NCBI GenBank assembly: GCA_028818775.1
Contig: JAPPNE010000017.1
Location: 1-43,470, forward strand
DNA length: 43,470 nt
Source: Deltaproteobacteria bacterium
Lineage (GTDB): Bacteria; Desulfobacterota; Binatia; UBA9968; JAJDTQ01
Direction of reading: 5' to 3'
Shown: one piece after another, positions 1-8,940 of the stretch
Layout: the number at the start of each line of letters is the position of its first letter
Numbering within the stretch: position 1 is the stretch's first letter
The notes under the pieces: generated by a model
What the model saw: the letters and a program-made list of their open reading frames with translations, nothing else
Database searches by the model: none
What the model was told of the DNA's origin: nothing
Position numbers and translations under genes: made by a program

Positions 1-734
1 TGCACAGCGCGGGCGGCATCCGCTTCACCTACGCGCTGGACGAGCTGTCGCGCGACCACCGGATCCACATGATGGTCGCCCCCGGGTTCGACGGGACTCC
101 GGCCCATGAGGGCGTCGACACCATGCCGGCGCTCGCCGATCTCGCCGGCGAGTTCGTGGATTCGGTCATCGGCGGGCCTTGCGACCTCGTAGGCCAGTCT
201 TTCGGCGGGTTCCTGTCGGCGTGGGTGACGGTGCGCAACCCGGAAAAGATAAGTTCCGTCGTGCTCCAGTGCCCGTCGGGTTTCCGCCCGCCGCACATCC
301 CGCAGAAACCTCCGGGCAGTCCGGAGGAGATGCGAAGCCGGATGTTCGCGCACCCGGAGCGCATCCCTCCGGGGGAAAAGACTCCGGAGCAGCTTGCCGA
401 GAGCCGTGGGTGGGCGGACTACTACCACAAATCCGTCGGACTCGATGAGGCGCTCGTCGCCCTTTTGCCCGAGATCGAGCAGCAGACGCTGGTGCTGCAG
501 GGAACGAAAGACGGCATGATGCCGCCCGAGAGCGGGCAGCTACTGGCGCGCGAGATCCCCCACGCCAAGCTGGTCTACGTTTATGACGCCGGACACAACA
601 TTGAGGTGGACCAGCCCGAACGGTTTGTCGCCCTGGTCCGTGACTTCTTCACGCGCGGTGAAGCCTTCATCGTCAATCCGGGTGACGAACAAGCGGGCGT
701 GACGGCGGCGGCCCGCCAACCGGGCACCGCCTGA
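1..734 (+). CDS. alpha/beta hydrolase (5' end outside the window)
   Basis: Alpha/beta-hydrolase fold enzyme, probably an esterase, lactonase or C-C hydrolase of a catabolic pathway; the substrate cannot be read from sequence. The frame is open to the left edge, where HSAGG resembles the oxyanion-hole strand after beta-3, so the gene starts before the window. The nucleophile elbow GQSFGG puts the catalytic Ser at bases 198-200. The acid is probably the Asp of GTKDGMMP and the histidine lies in DAGHNIEVDQP near the C-terminus, giving the full Ser-Asp-His order. The tail after the last helix is Ala/Gly rich. The next gene begins about 30 bases downstream on the same strand, but nothing links the two functions. 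The fold is secure and the reaction is unknown. Confidence 0.85.
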   Translation, partial: HSAGGIRFTYALDELSRDHRIHMMVAPGFDGTPAHEGVDTMPALADLAGEFVDSVIGGPCDLVGQSFGGFLSAWVTVRNPEKISSVVLQCPSGFRPPHIPQKPPGSPEEMRSRMFAHPERIPPGEKTPEQLAESRGWADYYHKSVGLDEALVALLPEIEQQTLVLQGTKDGMMPPESGQLLAREIPHAKLVYVYDAGHNIEVDQPERFVALVRDFFTRGEAFIVNPGDEQAGVTAAARQPGTA

Positions 735-763
735 TTCCCCTGCGAACGTTGTCTCAAGAGTCA

Positions 764-3319
764 ATGACCTCGACTTCAATGATTCTCTGTGCCGGCCTGC
801 TCTTGCTGGCCTGCGTCTTTGCCGCTGCGCCCCGCGCCGTGGCGCAGACGGAAGCGGCTTGTCCACTCCCCGCGGGGGTGACTCCTCCTCCGGATCCGCC
901 GGTGACGGCGCAACAGGTGGAAGATGGCGGCAGTCTGAGGGACTTCGCTCTGGCCGTGACAGCGCAATTCAGGAGCCAGAACGAGTCGACGGATCTCGGG
1001 CCATTCCTCTACTTTTCGTGTCTCCTCAGGCAAGACGATGGCGTTTGGCGTTCCGGTACCACATACGCCGTGGCCCTGTCCCTCGACGGCAGGCTGTTCC
1101 TGCATACGAAGGACATGGCGCTCACGGGCAGGCAACTCCACCCGTCGATCTATGAAGCAATCCTTTCCGCGCTGGTTGTCCCCCAAACTGTTCTGGCCGA
1201 TCTGGCGTCTCCGGATCCTGCCGTGGCCGGCCGCGCTCAAGCCGCCGTCGTCGGCACACTGTCGCAAGAACCGGATGGCCCGTTCGATGCGACCTCCGTG
1301 GTGCCGGGCGCCTCCGGTCATGCCAGTGTCTATGTCTCCACCGCCTATGGGGGTTTGCCGTTCGTGGCGCTTGCCGGATTCGATCTCGGCGAGTCTCACT
1401 TGGTCCCCTTGGCCGCGGAACAAATCGATCACGGCGCCCCGGCCGTTACGGCCAGAGACGTGGTGGACCGGGCAACGTTGAAGGCCTTCGTCACGGAAGC
1501 GGGGAATTTCGTTACCGGGCTCTTGAAGAGCGGAGATCCGGCCGCCAGCGCGAAGGCGTTCATCGCCTTGCGGGATCCGAACGGGCCGTGGAGACACGGT
1601 TCGGTGTACCTCTACATCCTGGATCGCACCACCGACGCGATCCTGTTTCACGGAGCGTTTCCGAACCGGTTCGAGCTTCGACCCTTGACCCCCACCGTCC
1701 GGGATGCCGTCACGGGAGAGTTGATTCTGCCGCGGGTTCTCGACGCGGCGAAGAGCAGCCCGGAAGGCGGCTTCGTCGAGTATTACTTCGACGATCCCGC
1801 TGACCACACCGACAGCGCCGACGTCCCCAAGGTGGGCTACGCTCGCGCGTTCACCGATGAAATCGTGACCCCGCGGGGAAGACGCCCGATCAACTTCATC
1901 GTCGGGTCGGGATTTTACCAGAGCTCGCCCAATGTAGTCGCCGCGCGCCGGAACACGGCCGTCAAGTCCGTGCTGCCCCAGGTGATGCGCGCCATGACCG
2001 CCAGCGCGGTGGACGCCGTCTCGGGCCGGATCCAGCAGGCGAACTCCGGCACTGCCTCGGCCAAAGGGTTCACCCTCGGCGGTGCTTCAACGCTGTCCGA
2101 TGCCCTGCTGGCAAACGGGCGGGCGCTGGGGAACGGCACCTTCGACCTTGGCCGGCTGCTCGATGGCTCATCCTTCACCCTGCCGCTCAACGCGGCGGGA
2201 GCCGGTGGCCTGTTGGGAAACCTGGCGTTTTGGGGAAGCGGCGACTACCGCAACTTCTCCGGCGGCAACGCGGAGACGGTGGACTACGACGGCAACGTGA
2301 TGGGGGCCAACATCGGGGTGGACACCAGGCTGAGCGAGGACCTGCTGGCGGGAGTCTCGCTGGGGTGGGCGCGGGGAACCGTGGACTACACGGCCTCCGG
2401 GGTGACGGGCGAGGCCGCGACCACCGTGACGAGCGTCAATCCGTACGTGGGCTGGCAGTCCCCGGGCGGCATGAACCTGTGGGTTACGGGGGGCTATGGC
2501 TGGGGCGAGGTGGAACTCGACGAGTCGGGAGGCACGGAAGCGAGCGACCTGACGCAGCGGATGGTGGCGGCCGGGGTGAACGGGCCTGTGTTGTCCAGCG
2601 ATGGGGTGGTCGGGGGCGGCACTACGAGCCTGCGTCTGAAGGGCGAGACGGCGTTTTCGTGGGCGGATATCGACGGTTCCGGGACTCTCGAGGAAACGAC
2701 GTTGAGCGCCAGCCGGCATCGGCTGATGTTGGAAGGGGTGCACGAGCGGAGACTTGACTCGGGGGCGACCTTTACGCCGTCCATCGAGGTGGGCATGCGC
2801 TATGACGGCGGCGACGGCGACACGGGTGGCGGCGTCGAGACCGGAGGAGGCCTGCGTTACGCGGACGCCGCCTCGGGACTGACCGTCGAAGGCCGGGCCC
2901 GGACCCTGTTCGCCCACAGCGGCGATTACGAGGAGTGGGGTGTGAGCGGGTTGTTGCGGCTCGATCCGGGCGAGGCGGGCCTGGGGTTCGCGGTGAGCCT
3001 GCGGCCGGCCTGGGGCCCGACGGCGGGCGGCGTGAAACGGCTATGGAACACCGGCGTCACCGACTTGGTGGCAGACGATCAAACGGGGCGCGTCCATGCG
3101 CGGGTAGCGTATGGTTTCGGCACCTCGTGGGGCGGCCGGGGCGTGCTGACTCCCTACACCGACGTGTCGCTCTCCGGGGCGGGGTCACGGCGGTTCAGCC
3201 TCGGCGGGCAGTTCACGCTGGGGTCGTCCGTCAGGATGAGCCTGGAAGGCATGCACCGCAATCCGGCTCGCGGCGGCGCCAACCATGGCGTCATGCTGAG
3301 CGCCAGCATGACCTGGTAG
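764..3319 (+). CDS. cache-domain protein with C-terminal autotransporter beta-barrel
   Basis: Predicted outer-membrane protein of about 851 residues. A Sec signal peptide (hydrophobic core, then AVA|Q near residue 27) is followed by two segments, about 59-210 and 242-385, that read like single-cache (sCache_2/dCache) ligand-binding modules; the second has the usual build-up to a VGSGFY end. A linker with the VDAVSGRIQQA pattern, typical before autotransporter barrels, leads to a barrel of alternating Gly/aromatic strands from about residue 484 (FWGSGDYRNF) ending in SMTW, a terminal aromatic as in Bam substrates. Cache modules normally sit in inner-membrane chemoreceptors and kinases, so this arrangement is odd. 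ATG 764 is preceded by a weak AAGAG; an in-frame TTG at 749 and ATG at 779 are alternatives. The barrel is firm and the cache assignment likely. Confidence 0.8.
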   Translation: MTSTSMILCAGLLLLACVFAAAPRAVAQTEAACPLPAGVTPPPDPPVTAQQVEDGGSLRDFALAVTAQFRSQNESTDLGPFLYFSCLLRQDDGVWRSGTTYAVALSLDGRLFLHTKDMALTGRQLHPSIYEAILSALVVPQTVLADLASPDPAVAGRAQAAVVGTLSQEPDGPFDATSVVPGASGHASVYVSTAYGGLPFVALAGFDLGESHLVPLAAEQIDHGAPAVTARDVVDRATLKAFVTEAGNFVTGLLKSGDPAASAKAFIALRDPNGPWRHGSVYLYILDRTTDAILFHGAFPNRFELRPLTPTVRDAVTGELILPRVLDAAKSSPEGGFVEYYFDDPADHTDSADVPKVGYARAFTDEIVTPRGRRPINFIVGSGFYQSSPNVVAARRNTAVKSVLPQVMRAMTASAVDAVSGRIQQANSGTASAKGFTLGGASTLSDALLANGRALGNGTFDLGRLLDGSSFTLPLNAAGAGGLLGNLAFWGSGDYRNFSGGNAETVDYDGNVMGANIGVDTRLSEDLLAGVSLGWARGTVDYTASGVTGEAATTVTSVNPYVGWQSPGGMNLWVTGGYGWGEVELDESGGTEASDLTQRMVAAGVNGPVLSSDGVVGGGTTSLRLKGETAFSWADIDGSGTLEETTLSASRHRLMLEGVHERRLDSGATFTPSIEVGMRYDGGDGDTGGGVETGGGLRYADAASGLTVEGRARTLFAHSGDYEEWGVSGLLRLDPGEAGLGFAVSLRPAWGPTAGGVKRLWNTGVTDLVADDQTGRVHARVAYGFGTSWGGRGVLTPYTDVSLSGAGSRRFSLGGQFTLGSSVRMSLEGMHRNPARGGANHGVMLSASMTW

Positions 3320-3366
3320 TCGTACCGGCAACCCCCTTTTCTCCCATCGCCGGCGGCGGCAGCCAA

Positions 3367-3987
3367 CTACTTCCGCTGCAGGTCCGGATCGGCGAGAGTG
3401 GTGTCCTGTCCCGGCGGCGCCTCGTTCAACGCCTCTTCGAGCGAAGGTCTCGGCGCCCATTCCTCGGGCGGCCGGGCCTCGCCCTCCCAGTCCACTTGGT
3501 CGAGCCCCCAGAAAATTTCCAGACTGTGGCCGTCGGGGTCGCGGAACTCCACCGACACCTGACAGCCGGCTCGACGGCGGCCGTGGAAATCGATGGGCAC
3601 GCCGTGCTTCTCGAGGTGGTCCCGGGCGCGGAAGACATCGTCGAGTGTGGGGACCTCGAACGCCAGGTGGTGCAGTTCCCGGCCCTCGGAAGTATCCTCG
3701 GCCTGACCGATGACGCCGAGCCCATGATGGTCTTCGTTGAAGCGCATGAACACCATCCGGCCCGGCACCATGCTCTCCGGGTAGACGTCGGAAACCTTGA
3801 AGCCGAGCACCTGGGTGTAGAACCGGACGGAGGCGTCGATGTCCCGGACCACCAGCACGGCGTGACTCATGTTGCCGATACGGAAGGGCATGTCGGCCGG
3901 CGGCTGGATTCCCTTCATCGCCTGCACCTCCGGGGCGTGTAGACCTTCCAGATCGACCTTGCCTCGTTGAGTCATGTTCCTGGCCAT
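3367..3987 (-). CDS. VOC-superfamily protein (glyoxalase / type I extradiol dioxygenase-like)
   Basis: A 206-residue metalloenzyme of the vicinal oxygen chelate superfamily, likely a ring-cleavage dioxygenase or glyoxalase-like enzyme. The core starts at SHAVLVVRDIDASVRFY (His42), continues to ELHHLAFEVPTLDDV (His106/107) and ends in FRDPDGHSLEIFWG (Glu157). His, His and Glu match the usual metal triad. The start was set at ATG 3987 because GGAGG lies nine bases upstream; the frame extends further upstream but that part has no recognisable fold. The gene diverges from the LIV-type importer operon, with a palindrome between them, so the two may share a regulator. An acidic, Pro-rich tail of about 45 residues follows the core. 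The superfamily is certain and the substrate unknown. Confidence 0.85.
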   Translation of the reverse strand: MARNMTQRGKVDLEGLHAPEVQAMKGIQPPADMPFRIGNMSHAVLVVRDIDASVRFYTQVLGFKVSDVYPESMVPGRMVFMRFNEDHHGLGVIGQAEDTSEGRELHHLAFEVPTLDDVFRARDHLEKHGVPIDFHGRRRAGCQVSVEFRDPDGHSLEIFWGLDQVDWEGEARPPEEWAPRPSLEEALNEAPPGQDTTLADPDLQRK

Positions 3988-4052
3988 GTCCGAAGTCCTC
4001 CATGACGGCGACTGCGTTCCGCCCCGATCCTTTGGGCTTGCTTTGGCGTGAC

Positions 4053-4075
4053 TTGCGCTATACCGTATAGCCCAA
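4053..4075. promoter_or_regulatory. 23-bp dyad, probable operator between divergent genes
   Basis: The half-sites TTG.GCTATAC and GTATAGC.CAA are perfect inverted repeats around a single central base at 4064. The site lies between the VOC gene (start 3987) and the importer binding protein (start 4178). The TATAC/TATAG core could overlap the -10 elements of both divergent promoters; TTGCTT at 4038-4043 is a possible -35, though only 15 bases away. Two-fold symmetry of this size is typical of a dimeric repressor. The regulator is not identifiable here. Confidence 0.55.
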
Positions 4076-4177
4076 TCATCAGCACGCCGCGAGCGGACCC
4101 ATGCCGCGGCGTGCTCAACGGTGCCCGGTCTGCCGCGGCCGCATGGCCGGCGGCGATCACAGACATGGGAGGCTGAC

Positions 4178-5491
4178 ATGAGCGCAATACCTCGTACCAA
4201 ATTCATGGCGTTGGCCGCGGCTCTAGCGGTGTTGCTGGCGGCGGCTGCCGCCTCGGCGCAGACCGTCAAGGTGGCGGTTCCGACGTTCCTTACCGGCGGC
4301 GGCGCGCCGACTTACGGCACCGCATCCAAGAACGGCGTGGAGCTGGTGGTCCGCGCCATCAACGAAGGGACCCTGCCGGCGCCCTACAACAGCGTCGGGC
4401 TGGCCGGCCGCAAGATCGATCTCGTGGTCTACGACGAGTCGGGCGGCGGCACCAAGCAGGTGACGGAGCTGCGCAACAAGGTGCAGAAGGAGGGCGTGGA
4501 TGTCGTGGTCGGCTATGTCTCCTCCGGGAGCTGCGCCGCCATCGCCCGGGTGGTGGAGGAGCTTCGGGTCCTGACTCTGCTGACGGTATGCGGCACGCCG
4601 CGCGTCTTCGAGGAGCTGGTGAAGGAGCCGAAGTACCTCTTCCGCATCATCAACCATAGCACCGCGGGCAACGTGGGCGCCGCGCACTACGTCGTCAAGA
4701 AGCTCCGGAACGAGGCCAAGGACGGCTACATGGGCATCAACCAGAACTACGCCTGGGGCCAGGATGCCTGGCGCGATTTCAACCTGGGCGTGCAGACCCT
4801 GGCGCCGGAACTCAGGCCGGCCAAGAAGCAGCAGTTCCCCAAGCTGTTCTCCGGCCAGTACGGCACCGAGATCTCGGTGCTGCTCAGAGCCAGGCAGAAG
4901 GTGGTGCACTCGAGCTTCTGGGGCGGCGACATCGAGGCCTTGATCGCCCAGGGCAAAGCCAGGGGACTGTTCAAGCGCAAGACGTTCGTTTTCACGGTAG
5001 GCGAAATAACGGCCCACCGGATCGGCAAGAAGTTCCCGCCGGGACAGCTCGCCCGCGGTCCCTACGGATTGTACGCGGAGGGTATCGACACCCCGCTCAA
5101 CAAGTGGTTCCGGAGCGAGTACCGCAAGGCGTACAAGCAGCCGCCTTCGTCGCCGGCCTATCACTACGCCGATGGCATCGTGGCGGCAAAGTACGCCTAC
5201 GACACGGCCATGAAGGCCAACGGCGGCAAGTTCCCGTCCACCGACCAGGTGATCAAGGCGCTGGAGCACGCCACCTTCGACATCCTCGCCGCCAAGGTCA
5301 AGATGTCCATCGGCAAGGGGCACCAGGCGGTCACCTCGGACCGCTGGGGCTATGCCGAGTGGGACGATGCCAAGGGCGAGATCGTGGTCAGGGACGTGGT
5401 GGAATTCAAGGCCGAGTGCGTGAACCCGCCGGAAGGCGTCAACGCGGCGGACTGGGTCAAGGGCGGCATGAAGGGCGCCCAGTGCGACTGA
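4178..5491 (+). CDS. LIV-type ABC transporter substrate-binding protein
   Basis: Periplasmic binding protein of the branched-chain amino acid/amide (Peripla_BP_6, LivJ-like) family, 437 residues. It captures a small amino acid, amide or aromatic acid and delivers it to the two permeases encoded next. A Sec signal peptide ends at ASAQ|TVKVAV around residue 29; the mature start then runs into the first lobe with TYGTASKNGVELVVRAIN. Cysteines at SGSCAAIAR and TVCGTPR may form a disulfide, and the final CVNP/AQCD pair another. ATG 4178 has GGGAGG five bases upstream; a longer reading frame lacks a signal sequence. Seven bases separate it from the first permease gene. The family is clear and the ligand is not. 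Confidence 0.9.
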   Translation: MSAIPRTKFMALAAALAVLLAAAAASAQTVKVAVPTFLTGGGAPTYGTASKNGVELVVRAINEGTLPAPYNSVGLAGRKIDLVVYDESGGGTKQVTELRNKVQKEGVDVVVGYVSSGSCAAIARVVEELRVLTLLTVCGTPRVFEELVKEPKYLFRIINHSTAGNVGAAHYVVKKLRNEAKDGYMGINQNYAWGQDAWRDFNLGVQTLAPELRPAKKQQFPKLFSGQYGTEISVLLRARQKVVHSSFWGGDIEALIAQGKARGLFKRKTFVFTVGEITAHRIGKKFPPGQLARGPYGLYAEGIDTPLNKWFRSEYRKAYKQPPSSPAYHYADGIVAAKYAYDTAMKANGGKFPSTDQVIKALEHATFDILAAKVKMSIGKGHQAVTSDRWGYAEWDDAKGEIVVRDVVEFKAECVNPPEGVNAADWVKGGMKGAQCD

Positions 5492-5498
5492 GGAACCG

Positions 5499-6401
5499 TT
5501 GGATCTCGAGCTGCTACTGATCATCCTGGTTGACGGTCTCGTCTACGGCTCCTACCTGTTCATGGTGGCCGTGGGCCTGACCGTCATCTGCGGCGTCCAG
5601 AAGCTCCTCAACGTCACCCACGGAGCGCTGTACGCGTTCGGCGCCTATCTCGCGGCCACGCTGCTGATCCTCTATTTCCGGGTGGACTGGCCGCAGTTCG
5701 GCGCCTTCGCGGTCATGCTGTTGGCGGCGGCCTTCCTCGGGGTGGTCTTCGGCCTCATCATCGAGCGCGGCCTGCTGCGCCATCTCTATCACGAGGACGA
5801 GCACATCATCGTGCTGGCGACCTTCGCGGCGTTCCTGGTGCTCGAGGACGTGCTGCTGCTGATCTGGGGCACCGATCCCTATCTCGCGCCGGAGCCCCTC
5901 GGGCTGCTGGGCTCGACGGAGATCGCCGGGCTTCCCTTCGACAACTACAGCCTGTCCATGGTGCTCTTGTCGGCCGTGGTGGCCGCGGTGCTGTGGTACG
6001 GGCTCAACCGGACCCAGTTCGGCAAGCTTCTGCTGGCGGTGATCTATGACCGGGAACTGGCCCAGGCCATGGGGATCAACGTCAACCGGATCTTCCTGTT
6101 GACCTTCATGCTGGGCTCGTTCCTGGGGGCCCTGGGCGGCGCCTACCAAGCGCCGGCGATCTCGGTCCAGCCCGGCATCGGAGTGGAGGTGATCGTGCTG
6201 GCGTTCGCCGTGGTGGTCATCGGCGGCATGGGCAGCATTCCCGGCGCCCTCATCGGCTCGGTGATCGTGGGCGTGGCGCGGGCCTTCGCCGTGCACCAGG
6301 AGCCGGCCCTGGAGCTGTTCGTCATCTACTTGATCATGGCCGCGGTGCTCATCGTCCGGCCTCAGGGGCTGTTCGCGCCCGCCAAGCCGAGAACCATATG
6401 A
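5499..6401 (+). CDS. LIV-type ABC transporter permease, LivH family
   Basis: Inner-membrane permease of 300 residues from the LivH/BPD_transp_2 family, one half of the translocation channel. Eight or so hydrophobic segments are visible. The N-terminal GLVYGSYLFMVAVGLTVICG and the late FAVVVIGGMGSIPGALIGS stretch are family hallmarks, the latter before the coupling region. The most likely start is TTG 5499, with AGGA just upstream in the seven-base gap after the binding-protein stop; this fits tight operon organisation. The stop overlaps the next start as ATGA. It is a normal full-length member; only the transported compound is uncertain. Confidence 0.9.
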   Translation: MDLELLLIILVDGLVYGSYLFMVAVGLTVICGVQKLLNVTHGALYAFGAYLAATLLILYFRVDWPQFGAFAVMLLAAAFLGVVFGLIIERGLLRHLYHEDEHIIVLATFAAFLVLEDVLLLIWGTDPYLAPEPLGLLGSTEIAGLPFDNYSLSMVLLSAVVAAVLWYGLNRTQFGKLLLAVIYDRELAQAMGINVNRIFLLTFMLGSFLGALGGAYQAPAISVQPGIGVEVIVLAFAVVVIGGMGSIPGALIGSVIVGVARAFAVHQEPALELFVIYLIMAAVLIVRPQGLFAPAKPRTI

Positions 6402-7390
6402 GCTGGCGCCAGGACAAGACCCTTTGGGGCCTGACCATCGGGCTCGTCGCACTGCTGGTGCTCAACTTCGTGGTGCCCGACTGGTTCCGCAATATCCTGA
6501 CGCTTTCCCTGGCCCGGGGTTCGGTGGCGCTGGGGCTGCTGGTGCTGTGGCGCTGCGGGTTGATCTCCTTCGGCCACGCGCTTTACTTCGGCTTCGGCGC
6601 CTACACCGTGGGGCTCATGAGCCGCTACCTGGGCATCACCGACGCCTTCCTGACCATCGCCTGCGGGGTGGTGACCGCGGGCCTTCTGGCGTACGGCCTG
6701 GGTTTCCTGCTGCGGCAGTACCGGGGCATCTTCTTCGCGCTGCTGAACATGGCGTTCTCCATGATCCTCTACGGCGTGCTGGCCAAGCTCGAGGAGCTGG
6801 GGTCCACCGACGGCATCAGCCTGGAGGCCACGACCTACCTCTGGTACGCGCCCCTGGGGGCGGAGAACAAGACCGCGCTGTTCGTGTTCGCCGCGATCCT
6901 GACCTGGGGGGTGGCGGTGCTGGTGCACCTCTACCTGCGCTCCACCCTGGGCAACATGACCACCGCGGTGCGGGAGAACGAGATCCGCCTGGGTTACCTG
7001 GGCTACTCCGGGGAGCGGGCGGTCCATGCAAAATACGTGATCTCCGGACTGCTTGGCGGGTTCGGCGGCGCCGTCGCCGCCCTCACCATCGGCCACGTGG
7101 ACCCGGACTCCATGGTGTACTGGCCGGTGTCCGGGGACTTCGTCTTCATCGCCATCCTGAGCGGCACCGGCAACGTCGTCGCGCCCTTCATCGGCGCGTT
7201 GATGTACGAGCTCATACGCACCTATGCCTTCGACCAGTTCCCGGGAATCTGGCAGTTGATCATGGGCGGAACGCTGCTCGCCATCATCATGTTCCTGCCC
7301 AATGGACTGTGGTCGCTGGTGGAACGGCGGCGGAACAGGGCGGGGCCGGGGTCCGCCGACCGGCTCCAAGCGAGAGAGGAAGAGGCATAG
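6398..7390 (+). CDS. LIV-type ABC transporter permease, LivM family
   Basis: Second inner-membrane permease of the importer, 330 residues, LivM/BPD_transp_2 family. It starts inside the stop codon of the LivH-like gene (ATGA), so the two are translationally coupled. The conserved LISFGHALYFGFGAYTVG segment near residue 50 and YVISGLLGGFGGAVAAL followed by GTGNVVAPFIGALMYE are typical. About ten hydrophobic helices are visible, with a charged C-terminal tail rich in Arg and Glu. It should pair with the LivH-like protein and bind the double ATPase encoded immediately downstream. Confidence 0.9.
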   Translation: MSWRQDKTLWGLTIGLVALLVLNFVVPDWFRNILTLSLARGSVALGLLVLWRCGLISFGHALYFGFGAYTVGLMSRYLGITDAFLTIACGVVTAGLLAYGLGFLLRQYRGIFFALLNMAFSMILYGVLAKLEELGSTDGISLEATTYLWYAPLGAENKTALFVFAAILTWGVAVLVHLYLRSTLGNMTTAVRENEIRLGYLGYSGERAVHAKYVISGLLGGFGGAVAALTIGHVDPDSMVYWPVSGDFVFIAILSGTGNVVAPFIGALMYELIRTYAFDQFPGIWQLIMGGTLLAIIMFLPNGLWSLVERRRNRAGPGSADRLQAREEEA

Positions 7391-7395
7391 CCGCC

Positions 7396-8847
7396 GTGTC
7401 CACCGTCCTGGAAGTCCACGATCTCGAGAAGTCCTTTGGCGCCGTGGTGGCCGCCCACGACATCAACGTCGTGGTGGAGGAAGGCGAGACCATCGGCGTC
7501 ATCGGCGCCAACGGCGCGGGCAAGACCACCTTCGTCAACCTGGTCACCGGCCATCTCCCGCCCGGCGGCGGCACCGTGGAATTCATGGGCCAGAGCATCC
7601 TCGGGCTCTCGGTGCGGGCCATCACGCGCCTGGGCCTTTGCCGCTCCTTTCAGGTGCCCCAGGTCTTCCTCTCGGAGACCGTCTTCGACAACTTGATGAT
7701 GGCCTTCGGCGTCGCCGAAGAGGACGGCGCGGGCCTGTTGACGCCGCTCATGGAGGAAGAGCGGGCGGCCCGGGTGGAAGCCCACCTGGCGCGCTACCAG
7801 ATCGCGGAGTACCGGGACGTCATCGGCTCCGCGCTGCCCCAGGGTATCCGCAAGCTCCTGGACATCGCCATGGCCACGGTGCGCAAGCCCAGGCTGCTCA
7901 TGCTCGACGAGCCCACCAGCGGCATCAGCGCGGAAGAGAAGTTCGCCATCATGGACATCCTCATGCAGGCCTTGAAGGAGGAGCGCACCACCGTCCTGTT
8001 CATCGAGCACGACATGGAGATCGTCGAACGCTACGTGGACCGCGTGCTCGCCTTCTACCAGGGGGAGATCATCTGCGACGCCCCCACCGCGCGGGCGATG
8101 CGGGACGACGGCGTGCGGGAATACGTGCTGGGCCGGGGGCATGACCCGGGCACGGAAGCACGGACAGCGGCATCAGGGCGTTCCCCGTCCGGTGAGGAGA
8201 CTCTCGCCGTCAGCGATCTCGACGTGAGCATCGGCGCCACCCCGATCCTGCGCGGGATCCATTTGAGCGTCCCGTCGGGATCCATGTGCGGCCTCATCGG
8301 CCGCAACGGCGCCGGCAAGACCACGTTCATGCGCGCGGTCATGGGTGCGCTCTCGGTCCAGCGGGGCACGGTACGGCTCGGCGACGTCGACCTTGCCGCG
8401 ACCCCGGCCCATCGCCGCGCCCACCTGGGCATCGGCTTCATGCCCGAGGACCGCCGGCTGGTGCCCGAGCTGACCGCCGAAGAGAACATCCTGCTGCCCG
8501 TCTGGGCTACCGGCGCGGACAACGCCCGCGAGCGCCTCCGGTGGATCTACGGCCTCATGCCCGAGGTCGAGGAGTTTCGCCACCGCGGCGCCACGAGCCT
8601 GTCCGGCGGCCAGCAGAAGTTCGTCGCCTTCGCCCGCGCGCTGATGGGTGGCACCAGGCTGCTCTTGCTGGACGAGCCCGGCGAAGGCATCGCGCCGATC
8701 TTCGCCCAGCGCATGGTGGAAATACTCGACGACCTCAAGAAGGAGGGCGCCTCCGTGCTGGTGGCCGAGTCCAACGACGTCCACATCGCCAGGCTCCTCG
8801 ACCGTACCTTCGTCATCGAGCGCGGCAGCATCGTGGACGACGGGTAG
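7396..8847 (+). CDS. fused double ABC ATPase (LivG-LivF type)
   Basis: One 483-residue cytoplasmic protein supplying both nucleotide-binding domains of the LIV-type importer; these are normally separate LivG and LivF proteins. Domain 1 (about 4-250) has Walker A GANGAGKT at 37-44, Walker B LLMLDEP ending at 173 and IEHDM with the switch His205. Its ABC signature is degenerate, LPQGIRKLLDIA instead of LSGGQ. Domain 2 (about 268-483) has Walker A GRNGAGKT at 302-309, an intact LSGGQQK at 402-408 and Walker B LLLLDEPGEG; its switch region reads VAESN without histidine. A linker rich in Gly, Ser, Thr and Ala joins them near 250-268. The start is GTG 7396, five bases after the permease stop, with AGAGG upstream. 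One good and one poor signature suggest asymmetric ATP sites. Confidence 0.9.
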   Translation: MSTVLEVHDLEKSFGAVVAAHDINVVVEEGETIGVIGANGAGKTTFVNLVTGHLPPGGGTVEFMGQSILGLSVRAITRLGLCRSFQVPQVFLSETVFDNLMMAFGVAEEDGAGLLTPLMEEERAARVEAHLARYQIAEYRDVIGSALPQGIRKLLDIAMATVRKPRLLMLDEPTSGISAEEKFAIMDILMQALKEERTTVLFIEHDMEIVERYVDRVLAFYQGEIICDAPTARAMRDDGVREYVLGRGHDPGTEARTAASGRSPSGEETLAVSDLDVSIGATPILRGIHLSVPSGSMCGLIGRNGAGKTTFMRAVMGALSVQRGTVRLGDVDLAATPAHRRAHLGIGFMPEDRRLVPELTAEENILLPVWATGADNARERLRWIYGLMPEVEEFRHRGATSLSGGQQKFVAFARALMGGTRLLLLDEPGEGIAPIFAQRMVEILDDLKKEGASVLVAESNDVHIARLLDRTFVIERGSIVDDG

Positions 8848-8940
8848 AGGAAAAATGGCGCCATGGACCGTGGGTTGACGTGAACCCTGCGGGGACTTGT
8901 GGTAGCTTGAGCAGGAGAGAAAGGAAGAGGAGGCTATCGT

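Noticed and set aside
8855..8864. ATGGCGCCAT palindrome after the double ATPase gene
   Set aside because: Too short and without T-run for a terminator; no sign of a regulator target.
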